Below are positions 1-9,846 of a stretch of DNA of 64,000 nt, piece by piece. This DNA is from Albidovulum aestuarii (GTDB lineage Bacteria > Pseudomonadota > Alphaproteobacteria > Rhodobacterales > Rhodobacteraceae), in contig NZ_JASBQQ010000007.1 of NCBI RefSeq assembly GCF_029961185.1, positions 58,501 through 122,500 on the forward strand, written 5' to 3'. Under the pieces are notes generated by a model. It was not told the DNA's origin. It did no database searches and saw nothing but the letters and a program-made list of their open reading frames with translations. The number at the start of each line of letters is the position of its first letter. Positions within the stretch are counted from its first letter, which is position 1. The position numbers and the translations under genes were made by a program.

Positions 1-284
1 GAATACTGCCGGATCATATCCGGGCTAACATATATATCGTCCGGACCCGGCAGATAGTTCGCTTCCGGCGAGCGCAGAAATCCGAACCCGTCCTGCAGCA
101 CTTCCAGCACCCCGTCGCCGCCGACCTCCCAGCCTTCCTCGGCATATTCCTTCAGGATCGAGAACATCATCTCGCCCTTGCGCATGGTCGAGGCGTTCTC
201 GATCTCCAGCTCTTCCGCCATCGACAGCAGGTCGGCGGGGCTTTTTGCCTTCAGGTCGGCAAGGTTCAGGCGTTCAAGAGTCAT
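1..284 (-). CDS. rho: Transcription termination factor Rho, N-terminal part (runs off the window)
   Basis: RNA-dependent helicase that ends transcription at Rho-dependent sites. The first 94 residues are visible. They start [20 protein letters not shown], the Rho N-terminal helical domain, and continue into the cold-shock-like RNA-binding fold with the family string [20 protein letters not shown]. The ATPase domain lies outside the window. The ATG at 284-282 is the obvious start because the family begins with this MTLE-type N-terminus. The gene follows hemJ on the same strand after a 126-base gap, which holds no other gene and could carry an autoregulatory leader. hemJ-rho next to the origin is a common alphaproteobacterial order. 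Confidence 0.95.
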   Translation of the reverse strand, partial: MTLERLNLADLKAKSPADLLSMAEELEIENASTMRKGEMMFSILKEYAEEGWEVGGDGVLEVLQDGFGFLRSPEANYLPGPDDIYVSPDMIRQY

Positions 285-410
285 GGGGAAAACCGATCAG
301 TATGGCGCGGCCCGTCAGGCGGCGCGATGGATCATCAAGGGAAAGTCCCCAGTCCGGACGGCGGGGTTCAAAAGCACATAACCTTGCGATCCGTGTGAGT
401 CAATGTTCGC

Positions 411-860
411 TCAGAACTTCAGAATGACCGAGAAGACGATGACCACCATCAGAACCGTCGGCACTTCATTCATCAGCCGATAAGTACGGCCGGTCCGTAT
501 ATTCGTTCCTGCCAGAAAATCTTTGCGCCGGTATCCAAGCCAGTGGTGAAACCATGTCATTCCCAGAATCGCCACTGCCTTCGTCCAGGGCCAGACCTCA
601 CTCCAGACCACAATCCCCGGCGTAAAGACAAGTGCGAGACCAAAGACCCACACCCCGATCATCGCCGGGTTCATGATCACCCGGAGCAGTTTTCGCTCCA
701 TCTCCTGAAACAGGCGATCAGTTTCACTGCCCTTCTCAACTTTCTCGACATGATAGACGAAAAGACGAGGCAAGTAGAAAATGCCTGCCATCCAGGCAAT
801 CACAGAAATGATGTGCAGTGCCTTGGTCCAAGGATAGATGGTTGCCAGTAAGTCCGTCAT
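411..860 (-). CDS. hemJ: Protoporphyrinogen IX oxidase, HemJ family
   Basis: Integral membrane enzyme oxidising protoporphyrinogen IX to protoporphyrin IX in haem (and bacteriochlorophyll) synthesis. The 149-residue protein has the family length. It shows the N-terminal helix with a conserved histidine (LHIISVIAWMAGIFYLPRLF, His16), a middle stretch WTKAVAILGMTWFHHWL, and a C-terminal hydrophobic helix after LMNEVPT. About four membrane segments are visible. It is transcribed away from the putative oriC and is followed by rho. No hemE gene lies between it and the origin gap, although hemE often sits there in relatives. Confidence 0.93.
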   Translation of the reverse strand: MTDLLATIYPWTKALHIISVIAWMAGIFYLPRLFVYHVEKVEKGSETDRLFQEMERKLLRVIMNPAMIGVWVFGLALVFTPGIVVWSEVWPWTKAVAILGMTWFHHWLGYRRKDFLAGTNIRTGRTYRLMNEVPTVLMVVIVFSVILKF

Positions 861-1287
861 CGTTCCTCGCCTGTTTTCAACCCGTCTTCGCTGCCCTTCC
901 TAAATAAAGTAAAGATAAAGAAAAGAGATGTGGTTGATGTAAGCCCTGTGGATGATGGGGATTACAACAGATCCGGGCAACTTTCCCACAACGGGACAGT
1001 TCTGTGCAAAACTCCGTATAAAGCTTAAAGATCTAACAATCCCAAAAAATTAGCATTTATAATCAAACATATAGATAAAGACACTTTAGATGGTGTGTGG
1101 ATGAATCAATCCCCGGCCAGGCCTTTGATCGAGACGTCCACATGATGTTGCCTCATACATGCACAATGGGAGAAATCGACCCGCACCTTGACAGAAACCC
1201 CGATTTTCCCCCAGCACCATCGTGATCCGTGTTTTCAACACAATCAGCCACAACTTTGCACCTGCTCTTGTCCACAGACCCGTCCCC
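861..1287. other. oriC: Putative chromosomal replication origin (oriC)
   Basis: A 427-base gap between divergent genes (hemJ left, maf right), clearly AT-richer than its surroundings, especially about 1021-1090. DnaA-box-like 9-mers: TGTGGATGA at 947-955 and again at 1096-1104 (one mismatch to TGTGGATAA), TTGTCCACA at 1268-1276 (one mismatch to TTATCCACA), and weaker TTTCCCACA at 982-990 and TGTGGTTGA at 929-937. The run 1021-1083 would be a candidate unwinding element. The neighbourhood (hemJ/rho on one side, maf-aroE-coaE-dnaQ on the other) is where alphaproteobacterial origins are known to lie. A TTGACA at 1188-1193 could be a -35 element for maf. Position by GC skew was not computed. Confidence 0.65.
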
Positions 1288-1899
1288 ATGACTCTCCCAA
1301 CACCCCGCCGACTTATCCTCGCATCCGGTTCCGAAGTCCGTGCACAGCTATTGCTCAATGCGGGCCTTGGGGTCGAGGTCATACCGGCAAGGATCGATGA
1401 AGAAGCGATACGCGCGGCCCTCGTCGCCGAAGATGCCAGCCCCCGCGATCTTGCCGACACTCTGGCCGAGATGAAAGCCCGCAAGATCTCCGACAAGCAA
1501 CCCGACGCACTGGTGCTCGGCTGCGATCAGATCCTGGAATGCCGGCGCGAGGTTTTTGCCAAACCCGCTCATCCCGATGACGCCCATGACCAGCTTCGTC
1601 GCCTGCGCGGTCAGACCCACCGCCTTCTTTCAGCGGCGGTCATCGTTGAGGGAGGCAAACCGATTTGGCGCCATATTGGCGAAGTTCGCCTGACGATGCA
1701 CAATATCTCGGATGCCTATCTCGACGATTATGTCACACACAACTGGGACAGCATTCGCGAAACCGTCGGCTGCTACAAGCTGGAGGAGGAAGGGGTGCGG
1801 CTTTTTTCCCGCATTGAAGGTGATTACTTCAATGTTCTCGGTCTGCCTTTGATCGAGCTCTTGACCTGGCTCGGCATTCGGGGCGACATCGCCACATGA
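1288..1899 (+). CDS. maf: Maf-family nucleotide pyrophosphatase
   Basis: Hydrolyses non-canonical nucleoside triphosphates to monophosphates as a housecleaning enzyme. The 203-residue product begins [20 protein letters not shown], with the family SGS-x-x-R loop, then GCDQILE, and the C-terminal [12 protein letters not shown] string typical of the YceF-type branch. An in-frame ATG at 1222 would add 22 residues that resemble no family member, so the ATG at 1288 is preferred; the longer start would also cover a DnaA-box-like site. The stop overlaps the aroE start by four bases (ATGA), suggesting translational coupling in a maf-aroE-coaE-dnaQ operon. Confidence 0.92.
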   Translation: MTLPTPRRLILASGSEVRAQLLLNAGLGVEVIPARIDEEAIRAALVAEDASPRDLADTLAEMKARKISDKQPDALVLGCDQILECRREVFAKPAHPDDAHDQLRRLRGQTHRLLSAAVIVEGGKPIWRHIGEVRLTMHNISDAYLDDYVTHNWDSIRETVGCYKLEEEGVRLFSRIEGDYFNVLGLPLIELLTWLGIRGDIAT

Positions 1900-2735
1900 T
1901 CGACCACCCACGCATTCCATTGGCCGGTGTCATCGGCTCTCCCGTGGCACACTCCAAGTCGCCACGGTTGCACACCCATTGGCTGAAGACCTACGGCATT
2001 CGCGGACACTATATACCAATGGATGTCGCGCAATCCGATCTGAAAGAGGTAATCACCACCCTGCCAAAAGCAGGTTTTGTGGGTGTTAATGTGACGATAC
2101 CCCATAAGGAGACCGTGCTGGCTTTGGCAGATGTGGTGACTGACCGCGCAGCATTGATCGGGGCCGCAAATACATTGATCTTCCGCAAGGATGGCCGGAT
2201 TCACGCTGACAATACAGATGGTTACGGCTTCATTGCCAATCTGAAGCAAAACGCGCCCGGCTGGACTGCATCTGCCGGACCCGCCGCAGTGATCGGCGCG
2301 GGCGGCGGTGCGCGGGCTGTGATCGCCTCGCTGATCGAGGTCGGCGTGCCGGAAATCCGCCTTGCCAACCGTACCCGCAACCGGGCCGAGGCTCTGCGTT
2401 CGGAATTTGGCGCCAAGGTCATCGTGCATGACTGGGTACAGGCCGGAAACATGATGGAAGACGCGACCACGGTGGTGAATACCTCCTCCCTCGGGATGGA
2501 GGGAAAGCCGGAATTTCGCATTCCGCTTGACGCTCTATCACCAAAGGCAGTCGTTACCGATCTCGTCTACACCCCTCTCCGCACAACTCTTCTCGAACAG
2601 GCGGCGGCAATAGGGTGTGTCACCGTCGATGGGCTCGGCATGTTGCTGCATCAGGCAGCTCCCGCCTTTGAACGCTGGTTCGGAACCCGACCCGAGGTCG
2701 ATCAGGCCACGAGGGACGTGGTCCTCGGCGCATGA
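1896..2735 (+). CDS. aroE: Shikimate dehydrogenase (NADP+)
   Basis: Reduces 3-dehydroshikimate to shikimate in aromatic amino-acid synthesis. The 279-residue protein has the substrate-binding N-terminal fold with [12 protein letters not shown] and the catalytic lysine in NVTIPHK (Lys71), the paired aspartate in NTDGYGF, and a Rossmann [10 protein letters not shown] motif followed by [12 protein letters not shown], which suits NADP. The C-terminal [14 protein letters not shown] segment is also conserved. Length is usual. It overlaps maf by four bases upstream and coaE by four bases downstream. Confidence 0.96.
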   Translation: MIDHPRIPLAGVIGSPVAHSKSPRLHTHWLKTYGIRGHYIPMDVAQSDLKEVITTLPKAGFVGVNVTIPHKETVLALADVVTDRAALIGAANTLIFRKDGRIHADNTDGYGFIANLKQNAPGWTASAGPAAVIGAGGGARAVIASLIEVGVPEIRLANRTRNRAEALRSEFGAKVIVHDWVQAGNMMEDATTVVNTSSLGMEGKPEFRIPLDALSPKAVVTDLVYTPLRTTLLEQAAAIGCVTVDGLGMLLHQAAPAFERWFGTRPEVDQATRDVVLGA

Positions 2736-3325
2736 ACAGGGCCTTTCTGCTTGGCCTGACGGGCTCCATTGGCATGGGTAAATCGACGACTGCCGCGATG
2801 TTTGCGGACGAAGGTGTGCCTGTATGGGATGCAGATGCCGCCGTGCACCGGCTTTATGCCAAGGGCGGTGCGGCCGTTTCAGAAATCGCGGCGCTCTGCC
2901 CGGAGGCGGTTGTCGGCGATGCGGTGGACCGGACCCGTCTTAAAGACTGGATCGCCCGCGACCCCGGCGCTATGACCCGCATCGAAGCAGTCGTTCATCC
3001 GCTTGTCGCCTCTGACCGCGCAGCTTTCATTGCAGACAGCAATGCACCCCTTATTGTGCTTGATATACCGCTGCTCTTTGAAACTGGGGCCGACACCATG
3101 ATGGACGCGACCCTTGTCGTCACCGCCCCGGCTGATATCCAGCGCTCCCGCGTCCTCGCCCGTCCCGGCATGACCGACGCCCAGTTTAAAAGCATCCTTT
3201 CGCGGCAGATGCCGGATGCGGAAAAGCGCGCCCGTGCGACCTATGTCATCGAAACGCTCACCCTTGATGAGACCCGCGCTGCCGTGCGAAACCTGATCGC
3301 AAGGATCGGAGCAGAGCATGCGTGA
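2732..3325 (+). CDS. coaE: Dephospho-CoA kinase
   Basis: Catalyses the last step of coenzyme A synthesis, ATP-dependent 3'-phosphorylation of dephospho-CoA. The 197-residue protein opens with a P-loop [12 protein letters not shown] (residues 8-19), followed by [14 protein letters not shown] for substrate binding, the DIPLLFETG motif and the lid arginine region [13 protein letters not shown]. It overlaps aroE by four bases and dnaQ by eight, continuing the tight operon next to the origin. Confidence 0.96.
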   Translation: MNRAFLLGLTGSIGMGKSTTAAMFADEGVPVWDADAAVHRLYAKGGAAVSEIAALCPEAVVGDAVDRTRLKDWIARDPGAMTRIEAVVHPLVASDRAAFIADSNAPLIVLDIPLLFETGADTMMDATLVVTAPADIQRSRVLARPGMTDAQFKSILSRQMPDAEKRARATYVIETLTLDETRAAVRNLIARIGAEHA

Positions 3326-4010
3326 AATCGTCCTCGATACGGAAACCACCGGGTTTGAGCCGGCCGAGGGACACCGCATTGTTGAAATCGGCGCGATTGA
3401 ACTGCTGAACCATATGCCCACGGGGCGGACCTACCACCAATACATCAACCCAGAACGTGCCATGCCGAAAGAGGCGTTCGAGGTGCATGGGCTTGGCGAC
3501 GATTTTTTGCGCGACAAACCGCTCTTCGCGCAAGTGGGTCAGGCGTTCCTGGATTTCATCGGTGAGGACTCCCGGTTGGTGATCCACAATGCCAGCTTCG
3601 ATATGAAATTCCTGAACGCGGAGCTTGGCTGGGCCAACCTGCAGGTCCTGTCCATGGACCGCGCGCTTGATACTGTCGCTGTGGCCCGCCGCAAGTTTCC
3701 CGGTTCACCCGCATCGCTCGACGCACTTTGCCGCCGCTTCGGGATCGACAACTCCGCGCGGGAAAAACACGGCGCTCTCCTCGACAGTGAGCTTCTGGCC
3801 GAGGTCTATCTGGAGCTGATCGGCGGGCGGCAACCGGATTTTGGTCTCGCGTCTGCTGAATCGACGCAAGAAACCACGCAGGCGACAGCCTGGCGCCCCG
3901 CGCCCCGTCCATCCTCACTGCCTCCTCGGATCACCGAGGCCGAACGGGCCGCTCACGCGACGTTTGTTGACGGCCTCGGTGACGGGGCAATCTGGAAGCG
4001 GTTCGGCTAG
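3318..4010 (+). CDS. dnaQ: DNA polymerase III epsilon subunit, proofreading exonuclease
   Basis: 3'-5' exonuclease that proofreads for the replicative polymerase. DEDDh-type motifs are complete: Exo I Asp7 and Glu9 in LDTETTG, Exo II HNASFD (residues 90-95), and Exo III His151 and Asp156 in [10 protein letters not shown]. After about residue 175 comes a low-complexity linker rich in Ser, Thr and Pro, then a short C-terminal helix ending IWKRFG, probably the polymerase alpha contact. Length 230 residues is usual. It closes the maf operon; its TAG stop shares a CTAG with the stop of the convergent gene. Confidence 0.95.
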   Translation: MREIVLDTETTGFEPAEGHRIVEIGAIELLNHMPTGRTYHQYINPERAMPKEAFEVHGLGDDFLRDKPLFAQVGQAFLDFIGEDSRLVIHNASFDMKFLNAELGWANLQVLSMDRALDTVAVARRKFPGSPASLDALCRRFGIDNSAREKHGALLDSELLAEVYLELIGGRQPDFGLASAESTQETTQATAWRPAPRPSSLPPRITEAERAAHATFVDGLGDGAIWKRFG

Positions 4011-4678
4011 ACGCCCGTCGCCCGCAGGACGACGCCCACCGTTCGAAACAGGATAGACAGGTCGGTCAGCAGACTGATTTGTTCTGAATAATCGTCGTCA
4101 AACAGCGCGCGCTCACCAAAAGAGCTCCGGTTGCGGCGACCCACTTGCCATGACCCGGTAATGCCGGGGCGCATTGCATAGTAACTCGCCCTACATGGTC
4201 GGCAGTCATAGAGCGCTTGTTGTTCCGGCAGAAACGGCCTTGGGCCGACCAAGCTCATCTCCCCCGCCAGAACGTTCCAAAGCTGCGGTAATTCATCGAG
4301 ACTGGTCTTTCGCAGGATCGCGCCCACCCTTGTGACACGGGGGTCGTGGGCCAGCTTCTGGTTTTGCCGCCATTCCTGTTCCAACACAGGATCATCACGA
4401 AGAATGGCAGCAAGCGCCCGGTCCGCATTCGGAACCATCGTGCGAACCTTCCAGCAGCGAAAAGCGGCTCCATTCCTACCAATGCGATACTGCGAATAAA
4501 GCGGCTGACCGCCGAAAAGCGCCGTAATCCCCAGAATGATACCCAGAACAGGCAATATGACGGGGAGCGCGAGAAAAACCAGACCTATGTCCAGAACACG
4601 CTTTCCATGAGTGACATAGACGCTCGGCTGAGTGTTCAGGACGGCGTCGTCGCGAAATTCAAACAGTGGGGCGGCCAT
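4007..4678 (-). CDS. Bacterial sugar transferase (exopolysaccharide initiating glycosyltransferase type)
   Basis: Belongs to the PF02397 family (ExoY, WcaJ, PglC type), which transfers a phospho-sugar to undecaprenyl phosphate at the inner membrane face. Visible features are [10 protein letters not shown] before one long hydrophobic helix (about residues 30-55), YRIGRNG, the WKVRTM motif, [23 protein letters not shown] and [15 protein letters not shown] start at the ATG at 4678, 223 residues, because GGGAG lies just upstream and the longer frame to 4813 adds unrelated residues. No other glycosyltransferase or export gene is nearby, so the glycan is unknown. It may be a stand-alone initiator recruited near the xyl genes. 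Confidence 0.88.
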   Translation of the reverse strand: MAAPLFEFRDDAVLNTQPSVYVTHGKRVLDIGLVFLALPVILPVLGIILGITALFGGQPLYSQYRIGRNGAAFRCWKVRTMVPNADRALAAILRDDPVLEQEWRQNQKLAHDPRVTRVGAILRKTSLDELPQLWNVLAGEMSLVGPRPFLPEQQALYDCRPCRASYYAMRPGITGSWQVGRRNRSSFGERALFDDDYSEQISLLTDLSILFRTVGVVLRATGV

Positions 4679-4780
4679 CAGGCAAACTCCCTTCCCAGGT
4701 TGCGCCGGGCCACCCCAAGCCCGATCTTGCCGCCAAGGTAGAGAGTGAATGGTTACGGATCTGTTAAGCTTAATTTTGAC

Positions 4781-4806
4781 GTCCGCGAACGCGAACGCTC
4801 GCGGAC
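4781..4806. terminator. Inverted repeat downstream of xylA, possible weak terminator
   Basis: GTCCGCGA (4781-4788) pairs perfectly with TCGCGGAC (4799-4806) around a 10-base loop. It lies between the end of xylA and the start of the sugar-transferase gene, both leftward. No run of T follows on the minus strand, so it may instead slow decay of xyl mRNA or be a binding site. A small palindrome TTAAGCTTAA lies just left of it, near 4764-4773. Confidence 0.35.
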
Positions 4807-4869
4807 TATTCACGCAATATCAATAGCTTGTTAAAGCGGAAAAGTTAATGCGACACGACGCGCCCGGTG

Positions 4870-6171
4870 TCACACAAACTGGTTCCAGAGGTTTTCCAAC
4901 CTTTCCTGACGTCCCGACCGGGGCTGCGGATTGATTCCTTTCGACAGGACCTGTCCGGCAATTTCAGCCAATCCGCTGCCCAGCATCGCCTTGCTGTCAG
5001 TCGTGTCCCAACCTGCATAACGTGCCTCGCGGGCGCGTTCGAGCGCACCGTCTTCCAGAAGCGCAACAGCTGCTTTCAATGCCCGCGCGCAGACATCCAT
5101 TGCGCCGACATGTGCAAGGATCAGGTCGTCGGGGTCGAGGCTCTGGCGCCTGAGTTTGGCGTCGAAGTTCGTGCCGCCAGTGGTGAAACCGCCCGCCCGC
5201 AGAATCTCATAATAGGCCCGCGCCATTTCGGGGACATTGTCGGGGAACTGATCGGTGTCCCAGCCTGACTGGTAATCGTTCCGGTTCATGTCGATCGACC
5301 CGAAGAGATCGAGCGACGCGGCCAGCGCGATCTCATGTTCGAACGAATGCCCCGCAAGGATCGCATGGCCTTGTTCGATGTTGACCTTCACCTCACCTTC
5401 CAGCCCAAACCGTTTGAGGAACCCATAGACCGTCGCGACGTCGTAGTCGTATTGATGCTTTGACGGTTCCTGAGGTTTCGGTTCGATCAGGATCGCACCC
5501 TTGAAGCCGATCTTATGCTTGTACTCAACGACCATCTCCAGGAACCGGCCGGCCTGCTCGGCCTCACGCTTCAAATCAGTGTTCAGAAGTGTCTCATAAC
5601 CTTCACGTCCACCCCAAAGCACATAGTTCTGACCGCCCAGCTTATGGGTCGCATCCATACAACTTTTCACCGTCGCCGCGGCATAGGCAAAAACCTCCGG
5701 ATCGGGATTGGTCGCGGCCCCCGACATGAAGCGGCGGTGGGAAAAGAGGTTCGCGGTACCCCAGAGCAGACGGGTGCTATGGGTTTCCATCTTCGCGGCG
5801 AAATAATCGACGATCTCTTCCAGATTGCGCAGACTTTCGGCGAAAGTCGCACCTTCTGGACGGACGTCCGCGTCATGGAAGCAGAAGAAGGGCGCGCCGA
5901 GGATATCGAACATCTCGAAAGCAACATCGGCCTTCATCTTTGCCAGATCCATCGTATCGCCGAACCAGGGCCGTTCGAAAGTCTGTCCACCAAACGGATC
6001 GCCGCCGGGCCAGGCGAAGCTGTGCCAGTAGGCCACAGCAAAGCGCAGATGGTCCTCCATCCGTTTGCCCATGACCATCTCGTCCGGGTTGTAGTGGCGG
6101 AAGGCGAATTCGTTGCCGCTGTCGGGGCCTTCGTAGCGGATTTCGGGAATACCCTTGAAAAAATCAGTCAT
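4870..6171 (-). CDS. xylA: Xylose isomerase
   Basis: Converts D-xylose to D-xylulose in the cytoplasm, a metal-dependent TIM-barrel enzyme. The 433-residue protein is of the proteobacterial long form. The catalytic pair is in [11 protein letters not shown] (His99, Asp102); further metal or substrate motifs are [48 protein letters not shown] and GSIDMNRND. Its start overlaps the xylB stop (ATGA, 6168-6171). It is the last gene of xylF-xylH-xylG-xylB-xylA. Confidence 0.97.
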   Translation of the reverse strand: MTDFFKGIPEIRYEGPDSGNEFAFRHYNPDEMVMGKRMEDHLRFAVAYWHSFAWPGGDPFGGQTFERPWFGDTMDLAKMKADVAFEMFDILGAPFFCFHDADVRPEGATFAESLRNLEEIVDYFAAKMETHSTRLLWGTANLFSHRRFMSGAATNPDPEVFAYAAATVKSCMDATHKLGGQNYVLWGGREGYETLLNTDLKREAEQAGRFLEMVVEYKHKIGFKGAILIEPKPQEPSKHQYDYDVATVYGFLKRFGLEGEVKVNIEQGHAILAGHSFEHEIALAASLDLFGSIDMNRNDYQSGWDTDQFPDNVPEMARAYYEILRAGGFTTGGTNFDAKLRRQSLDPDDLILAHVGAMDVCARALKAAVALLEDGALERAREARYAGWDTTDSKAMLGSGLAEIAGQVLSKGINPQPRSGRQERLENLWNQFV

Positions 6172-7604
6172 GTCAGCCCCTTGATGGCAGTTGCGGCGGC
6201 GCGGTAGCGTGCATGGCCTTCATCGAAAGCCTCTGTCAGCGCGGCTACCGGGTCGATGGTTTTGGCAATGGTCGGCAGCGCGGTGATTTCAGCGCCAGTT
6301 CCCGTGGTTGCCATGATCGCGAGGCGGGCCGCGCCGAATGCCCCGCCATAGTCACCGGCAACAGGAACTGCGACTGGCGTGCCGAGCGCGGTAGCGATAG
6401 CCGACAGCCAGTAGTCGGACCTCGACCCTCCGCCGACGGCCAGCAGGCGCTCAATCTTCGTGCCGGTCGCGGCCAGCGCATCACGGCAATCGCGGATCGC
6501 GAAGGTCACACCCTCCAGTACAGCCCGGGTTGCAGCATTCCGGTCAGTATCATGTTCCAAGCCAATGAATGCGCCACGAATCGAAGCATCGTTTAGCGGC
6601 GTCCGTTCACCACCAAGATAGGGCAGGAACCGGGCCTTTCCCGGTGGCTTAAGGCCCCCCAAGCCTTCAGTTAAGTCTGCGGAAGCCGACCCCGCGATCC
6701 GGGCAAACCAATTCAGTGCATCTGTCGCGGCAAGTATCACGCCCATCTGATGCCACTTGCCCGGCAGGGCGTGGCAAAAGGTGTGTACTACCGTCGCCGG
6801 GGCGGGCCGATAGCCTTCATTTGCGGCAAACAACACGCCGGACGTCCCGAGCGAGACGAAGGCCTGTCCGGCTTTTACAACGCCAACTCCAATACCCGCA
6901 GCGGCGTTGTCGCCTGCCCCGCCAGCGACTACGACACCTTTCGGTAGACCGAAACGATCCGCGAGTTCGGGGCGTAATATTCCGGATCGATCAGAGCCTT
7001 CGACCAGCCGGGGCATAGCACCACGGTCCAGCCCGGTCGCAGCAAGCAGTTCGTCTGACCAGTCACGCTTGCTGGTATCGAGCCAGCTTGTGCCAGCCGC
7101 ATCCGACATCTCCGCCACATGTTCTCCGGTCAGCCAAAGACGCAGATAGTCCTTCGGCAAAAGCACCCGCGCCACCCTGTTGAACTGTGCGGGCTCATGG
7201 CTTTTCACCCATAGAAGCTTCGGCGCGGTGAAGCCGGGAAACACGATATTGCCGGTAAGCCGCCTGAAAACCGGGTTCGCATCCAGCGCTGCCGCCTCTT
7301 CATGCGCGCGGGTGTCGTTCCACAGGATACAGGGACGCAGCACATCATCGGCACGGTCCAACAACACCGCGCCATGCATCTGGCCGGAGAGCCCGATGCC
7401 CCTGATCGCAGCTCGGATCCTCGCGGGAATTGCGTTCAATACCGTTTCTGCTGCGACGATCCAGTCGGCGGGCGACTGTTCCGACCAACCCTCATGCGGC
7501 CGCGAGACTGTCAGCGGCGCGGTTGCCTCGGCCACGATCTTCTGGGCGTCGTCGATGACGACGCCCTTCAAACCCGATGTGCCGAGGTCAAGGCCGAGAT
7601 ACAT
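6168..7604 (-). CDS. xylB: Xylulokinase
   Basis: Phosphorylates D-xylulose with ATP to xylulose 5-phosphate, feeding the pentose phosphate pathway. This FGGY-family kinase of 478 residues opens [17 protein letters not shown], carries [13 protein letters not shown] for substrate binding, [12 protein letters not shown] with the catalytic aspartate, SLGTSGVLF, and the C-terminal ATP-site motif [11 protein letters not shown]. Its start codon overlaps the xylG stop by one base (TGATG), and its end overlaps xylA. Confidence 0.96.
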   Translation of the reverse strand: MYLGLDLGTSGLKGVVIDDAQKIVAEATAPLTVSRPHEGWSEQSPADWIVAAETVLNAIPARIRAAIRGIGLSGQMHGAVLLDRADDVLRPCILWNDTRAHEEAAALDANPVFRRLTGNIVFPGFTAPKLLWVKSHEPAQFNRVARVLLPKDYLRLWLTGEHVAEMSDAAGTSWLDTSKRDWSDELLAATGLDRGAMPRLVEGSDRSGILRPELADRFGLPKGVVVAGGAGDNAAAGIGVGVVKAGQAFVSLGTSGVLFAANEGYRPAPATVVHTFCHALPGKWHQMGVILAATDALNWFARIAGSASADLTEGLGGLKPPGKARFLPYLGGERTPLNDASIRGAFIGLEHDTDRNAATRAVLEGVTFAIRDCRDALAATGTKIERLLAVGGGSRSDYWLSAIATALGTPVAVPVAGDYGGAFGAARLAIMATTGTGAEITALPTIAKTIDPVAALTEAFDEGHARYRAAATAIKGLT

Positions 7605-8362
7605 CAGGCGGTCTTTTCCGGCTGTTTGCCGAGGATGATCATCCCGAGAATATCCTCATCCGTGACCTCGTTTACGTTCACCGTTCCCACGAGCTGACCG
7701 TTTTTCATGACACTCGCGCGGTCGCAGAGCTTCATGACGTTGTGGATGTCATGTTCGATCAGGAAGATACCCAAACCCTGCGCCTTCAGTTCCTCGATCA
7801 GCTCCGCCACCATTTGCGTTTCATGAGGACCAAGGGCGGCGGTCGGCTCGTCCATGATCAGGATGCGGGCGTTGAAATAGACCGCACGGGCAATGGCGAC
7901 CGACTGGCGCTGACCGCCGGAAAGCGCCGAGACCGGCACGTTGAACTTTCGGAAGTTCGGATTGAGCCGCGCCATGATCTTGCGCGTTTCGGCTTCCATC
8001 CGCACGTCGTCCACCAGCCCCCGGGGCGACACAAGCTCGCGCCCGAGGAAAAGGTTCGATGCCGCATCGAGATTGTCGGCCAAGGCCAGCGTCTGGTAGA
8101 TCGTCTCGATGTTGTACCGCCGCGCATCGCGGGGATTTTCGATCACCGCCCTTTCGCCGTTGATGTACACCTCGCCGCTATCGGCCTGATAGGCGCCCGA
8201 CAGGCATTTGATCAGCGTCGACTTACCGGCGCCATTGTGGCCGAGAAGGCCGACAACCTCACCCGGGTAAAGATCGACGGTGACGTGATCGACAGCCTTG
8301 ATGCCGCCAAAAGCGATGGAGATGTCGCGAAGCTCGACAAGGGGTGTTCCACGATCGGTCAT
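7604..8362 (-). CDS. xylG: Xylose ABC transporter, ATP-binding protein (single-domain type)
   Basis: Energises xylose uptake with XylH. The 252-residue protein has one nucleotide-binding domain: Walker [10 protein letters not shown] (residues 41-49), signature LSGGQRQ, Walker [13 protein letters not shown] and H-loop EHDIHN. The E. coli XylG is about twice as long with two fused domains, so this one must act as a homodimer, like FrcA of rhizobial fructose importers. The frame is open upstream to 8965, but the family N-terminus and the position after xylH (11-base gap) fix the ATG at 8362. Confidence 0.92.
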   Translation of the reverse strand: MTDRGTPLVELRDISIAFGGIKAVDHVTVDLYPGEVVGLLGHNGAGKSTLIKCLSGAYQADSGEVYINGERAVIENPRDARRYNIETIYQTLALADNLDAASNLFLGRELVSPRGLVDDVRMEAETRKIMARLNPNFRKFNVPVSALSGGQRQSVAIARAVYFNARILIMDEPTAALGPHETQMVAELIEELKAQGLGIFLIEHDIHNVMKLCDRASVMKNGQLVGTVNVNEVTDEDILGMIILGKQPEKTA

Positions 8363-8373
8363 GTCTGTTCCCC

Positions 8374-9702
8374 TCACTTCGATTTGCTGCGGTAAAGTTT
8401 GTCGAGATAGACGGCGAAGACGAGGACCGAGCCGACGACAACCTGCTGGATCGCCGCATCGAACCCGATCAACACCATGCCGGTCTGAAGGCTCTGCATC
8501 ACCAGTGCGCCGATGATCGCGCCATAGATCGTGCCGATCCCGCCGCCGAGAGATGTACCGCCGATAACCGCCGAGGCGATGACATAAAGTTCGTCCAGGG
8601 TACCCAGCGCGTTGGTCGCCGAATTGAGCCGCGCCGAGGCGACGACCGAGGAAAGCCCGGCGAGAAAGCCCATCAGGGCGAAGATCTTCACCGTCATCCA
8701 GCGGGTGTTGATGCCGGCAAGTTCTGCCGCCTCCGGGTTGCCGCCGATGGCAAAGACATAGCGGCCGAACCGGGTGCGGGTCATCAGGAAGGTCATCACG
8801 ATGCCGACCGCGATCAAGATCAGGACCGGAATGGCGAATCCGTGGCTGATGAAAAGACCGCCCTCCGGCACTTCGATGGCATTGCGCTCGGCATATTGCT
8901 TCACGATGCCCTTGGGCCAGGGATAGGCGTTGACCAGCAGGACCGCGCCCAGAACGATGCCACAACCGATAACGCCAAGGAAGGTTTCCGCCCAGACCGG
9001 GCGCAAGGGAAATTCAAACTTTCGCCGCTGCGAACGGCCATGCAGGATCAGGTAGATGATCCCGGCACAGGCCAGCAGACCGACAATCCAGCTGCCCATC
9101 GCGCCGACCGCGCCGTAGGGCCCGCCACCAAGCAGCGCAAAGGTGGAATCGACCGGCGAAATCGTCTCGCCCCGCGCGACAAGGAAGGCCGCGCCGCGCC
9201 AGACCAGAAGTCCGCCAAGCGTGACAATAAAGGCCGGGATACCGCGATAGGCAATCAGCCAGCCGTGGAACGCCCCGATGGCTGAGCCCAGCGCCAACCC
9301 GCACAGGATCGCGATGATCCAGATCAGCGGATGGCCGAGGCCAAGAAATTGCGGCAGGACCTGCACCTGCATCACACCCATGACGATGGCGCAGAAACCA
9401 AGGACCGAGCCGACCGACAGGTCGATATGCCGGGTCACGATCACCAGAACCATCCCCGTGGCCATGATCCCGATGGAGGCCGTCTGAACCGACAGGTTCC
9501 ACAGGTTTCTTGGCGTCAGGAACGAACCGAAGCCGTTTTTCAGATATCCATAGAAGTGAAAGCCGATCCAGATCAGCAGCAATGCGCCGACCATGCCAAG
9601 AAGGCGGGTATCGAGCTCGGTCGCGCGCAGGAAACGGGAAACGGGTCCTTCCTGAGCGGCCTGGGCTCCGGTGTTCGGGGTGGTGGAAGTTGTCTGGGTC
9701 AT
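8374..9702 (-). CDS. xylH: Xylose ABC transporter, permease
   Basis: Membrane subunit of the xylose importer (BPD_transp_2 family). The 442-residue protein starts with about 30 polar residues, then about ten or more hydrophobic helices. Typical strings are [20 protein letters not shown] with IDLSVGS after it, [15 protein letters not shown], and [20 protein letters not shown] followed by [15 protein letters not shown], the last being the permease signature. It also holds a family-typical middle insertion with a polar segment near [11 protein letters not shown]. It sits between xylF and xylG in the operon. Confidence 0.93.
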   Translation of the reverse strand: MTQTTSTTPNTGAQAAQEGPVSRFLRATELDTRLLGMVGALLLIWIGFHFYGYLKNGFGSFLTPRNLWNLSVQTASIGIMATGMVLVIVTRHIDLSVGSVLGFCAIVMGVMQVQVLPQFLGLGHPLIWIIAILCGLALGSAIGAFHGWLIAYRGIPAFIVTLGGLLVWRGAAFLVARGETISPVDSTFALLGGGPYGAVGAMGSWIVGLLACAGIIYLILHGRSQRRKFEFPLRPVWAETFLGVIGCGIVLGAVLLVNAYPWPKGIVKQYAERNAIEVPEGGLFISHGFAIPVLILIAVGIVMTFLMTRTRFGRYVFAIGGNPEAAELAGINTRWMTVKIFALMGFLAGLSSVVASARLNSATNALGTLDELYVIASAVIGGTSLGGGIGTIYGAIIGALVMQSLQTGMVLIGFDAAIQQVVVGSVLVFAVYLDKLYRSKSK

Positions 9703-9812
9703 GTCCTCATCCGACTATGCGAAAGGATGCGGGAAAACACCCGCCATGAAACTGGCGTTCATACTCTGGCGGAATGTACGAAAGTGGCGCGGCATTTGAC
9801 GCGCAGGTGAAA

Positions 9813-9832
9813 CCCGGCGCATAAGCGCCGGG
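9813..9832 (-). terminator. Intercistronic hairpin between xylF and xylH
   Basis: CCCGGCGC (9813-9820) and GCGCCGGG (9825-9832) form a perfect 8-base-pair stem with an ATAA loop. It lies in the 144-base gap after xylF on the leftward transcript. Only TTT follows on the minus strand, so it is likely a partial terminator or an mRNA-end stabiliser that lets XylF be made in excess over the membrane subunits, as known for several binding-protein operons. Confidence 0.5.
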
Positions 9833-9846
9833 CTTCGGTCTCAGGA

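Noticed and set aside
4764..4845. TTAA pairs near the sugar-transferase promoter as CtrA sites
   Set aside because: The spacings are 2 and 10 bases, not the 7 required.
8363..8965. Upstream extension of the xylG frame
   Set aside because: It lies wholly inside xylH in another frame, and the family N-terminus starts at 8362.
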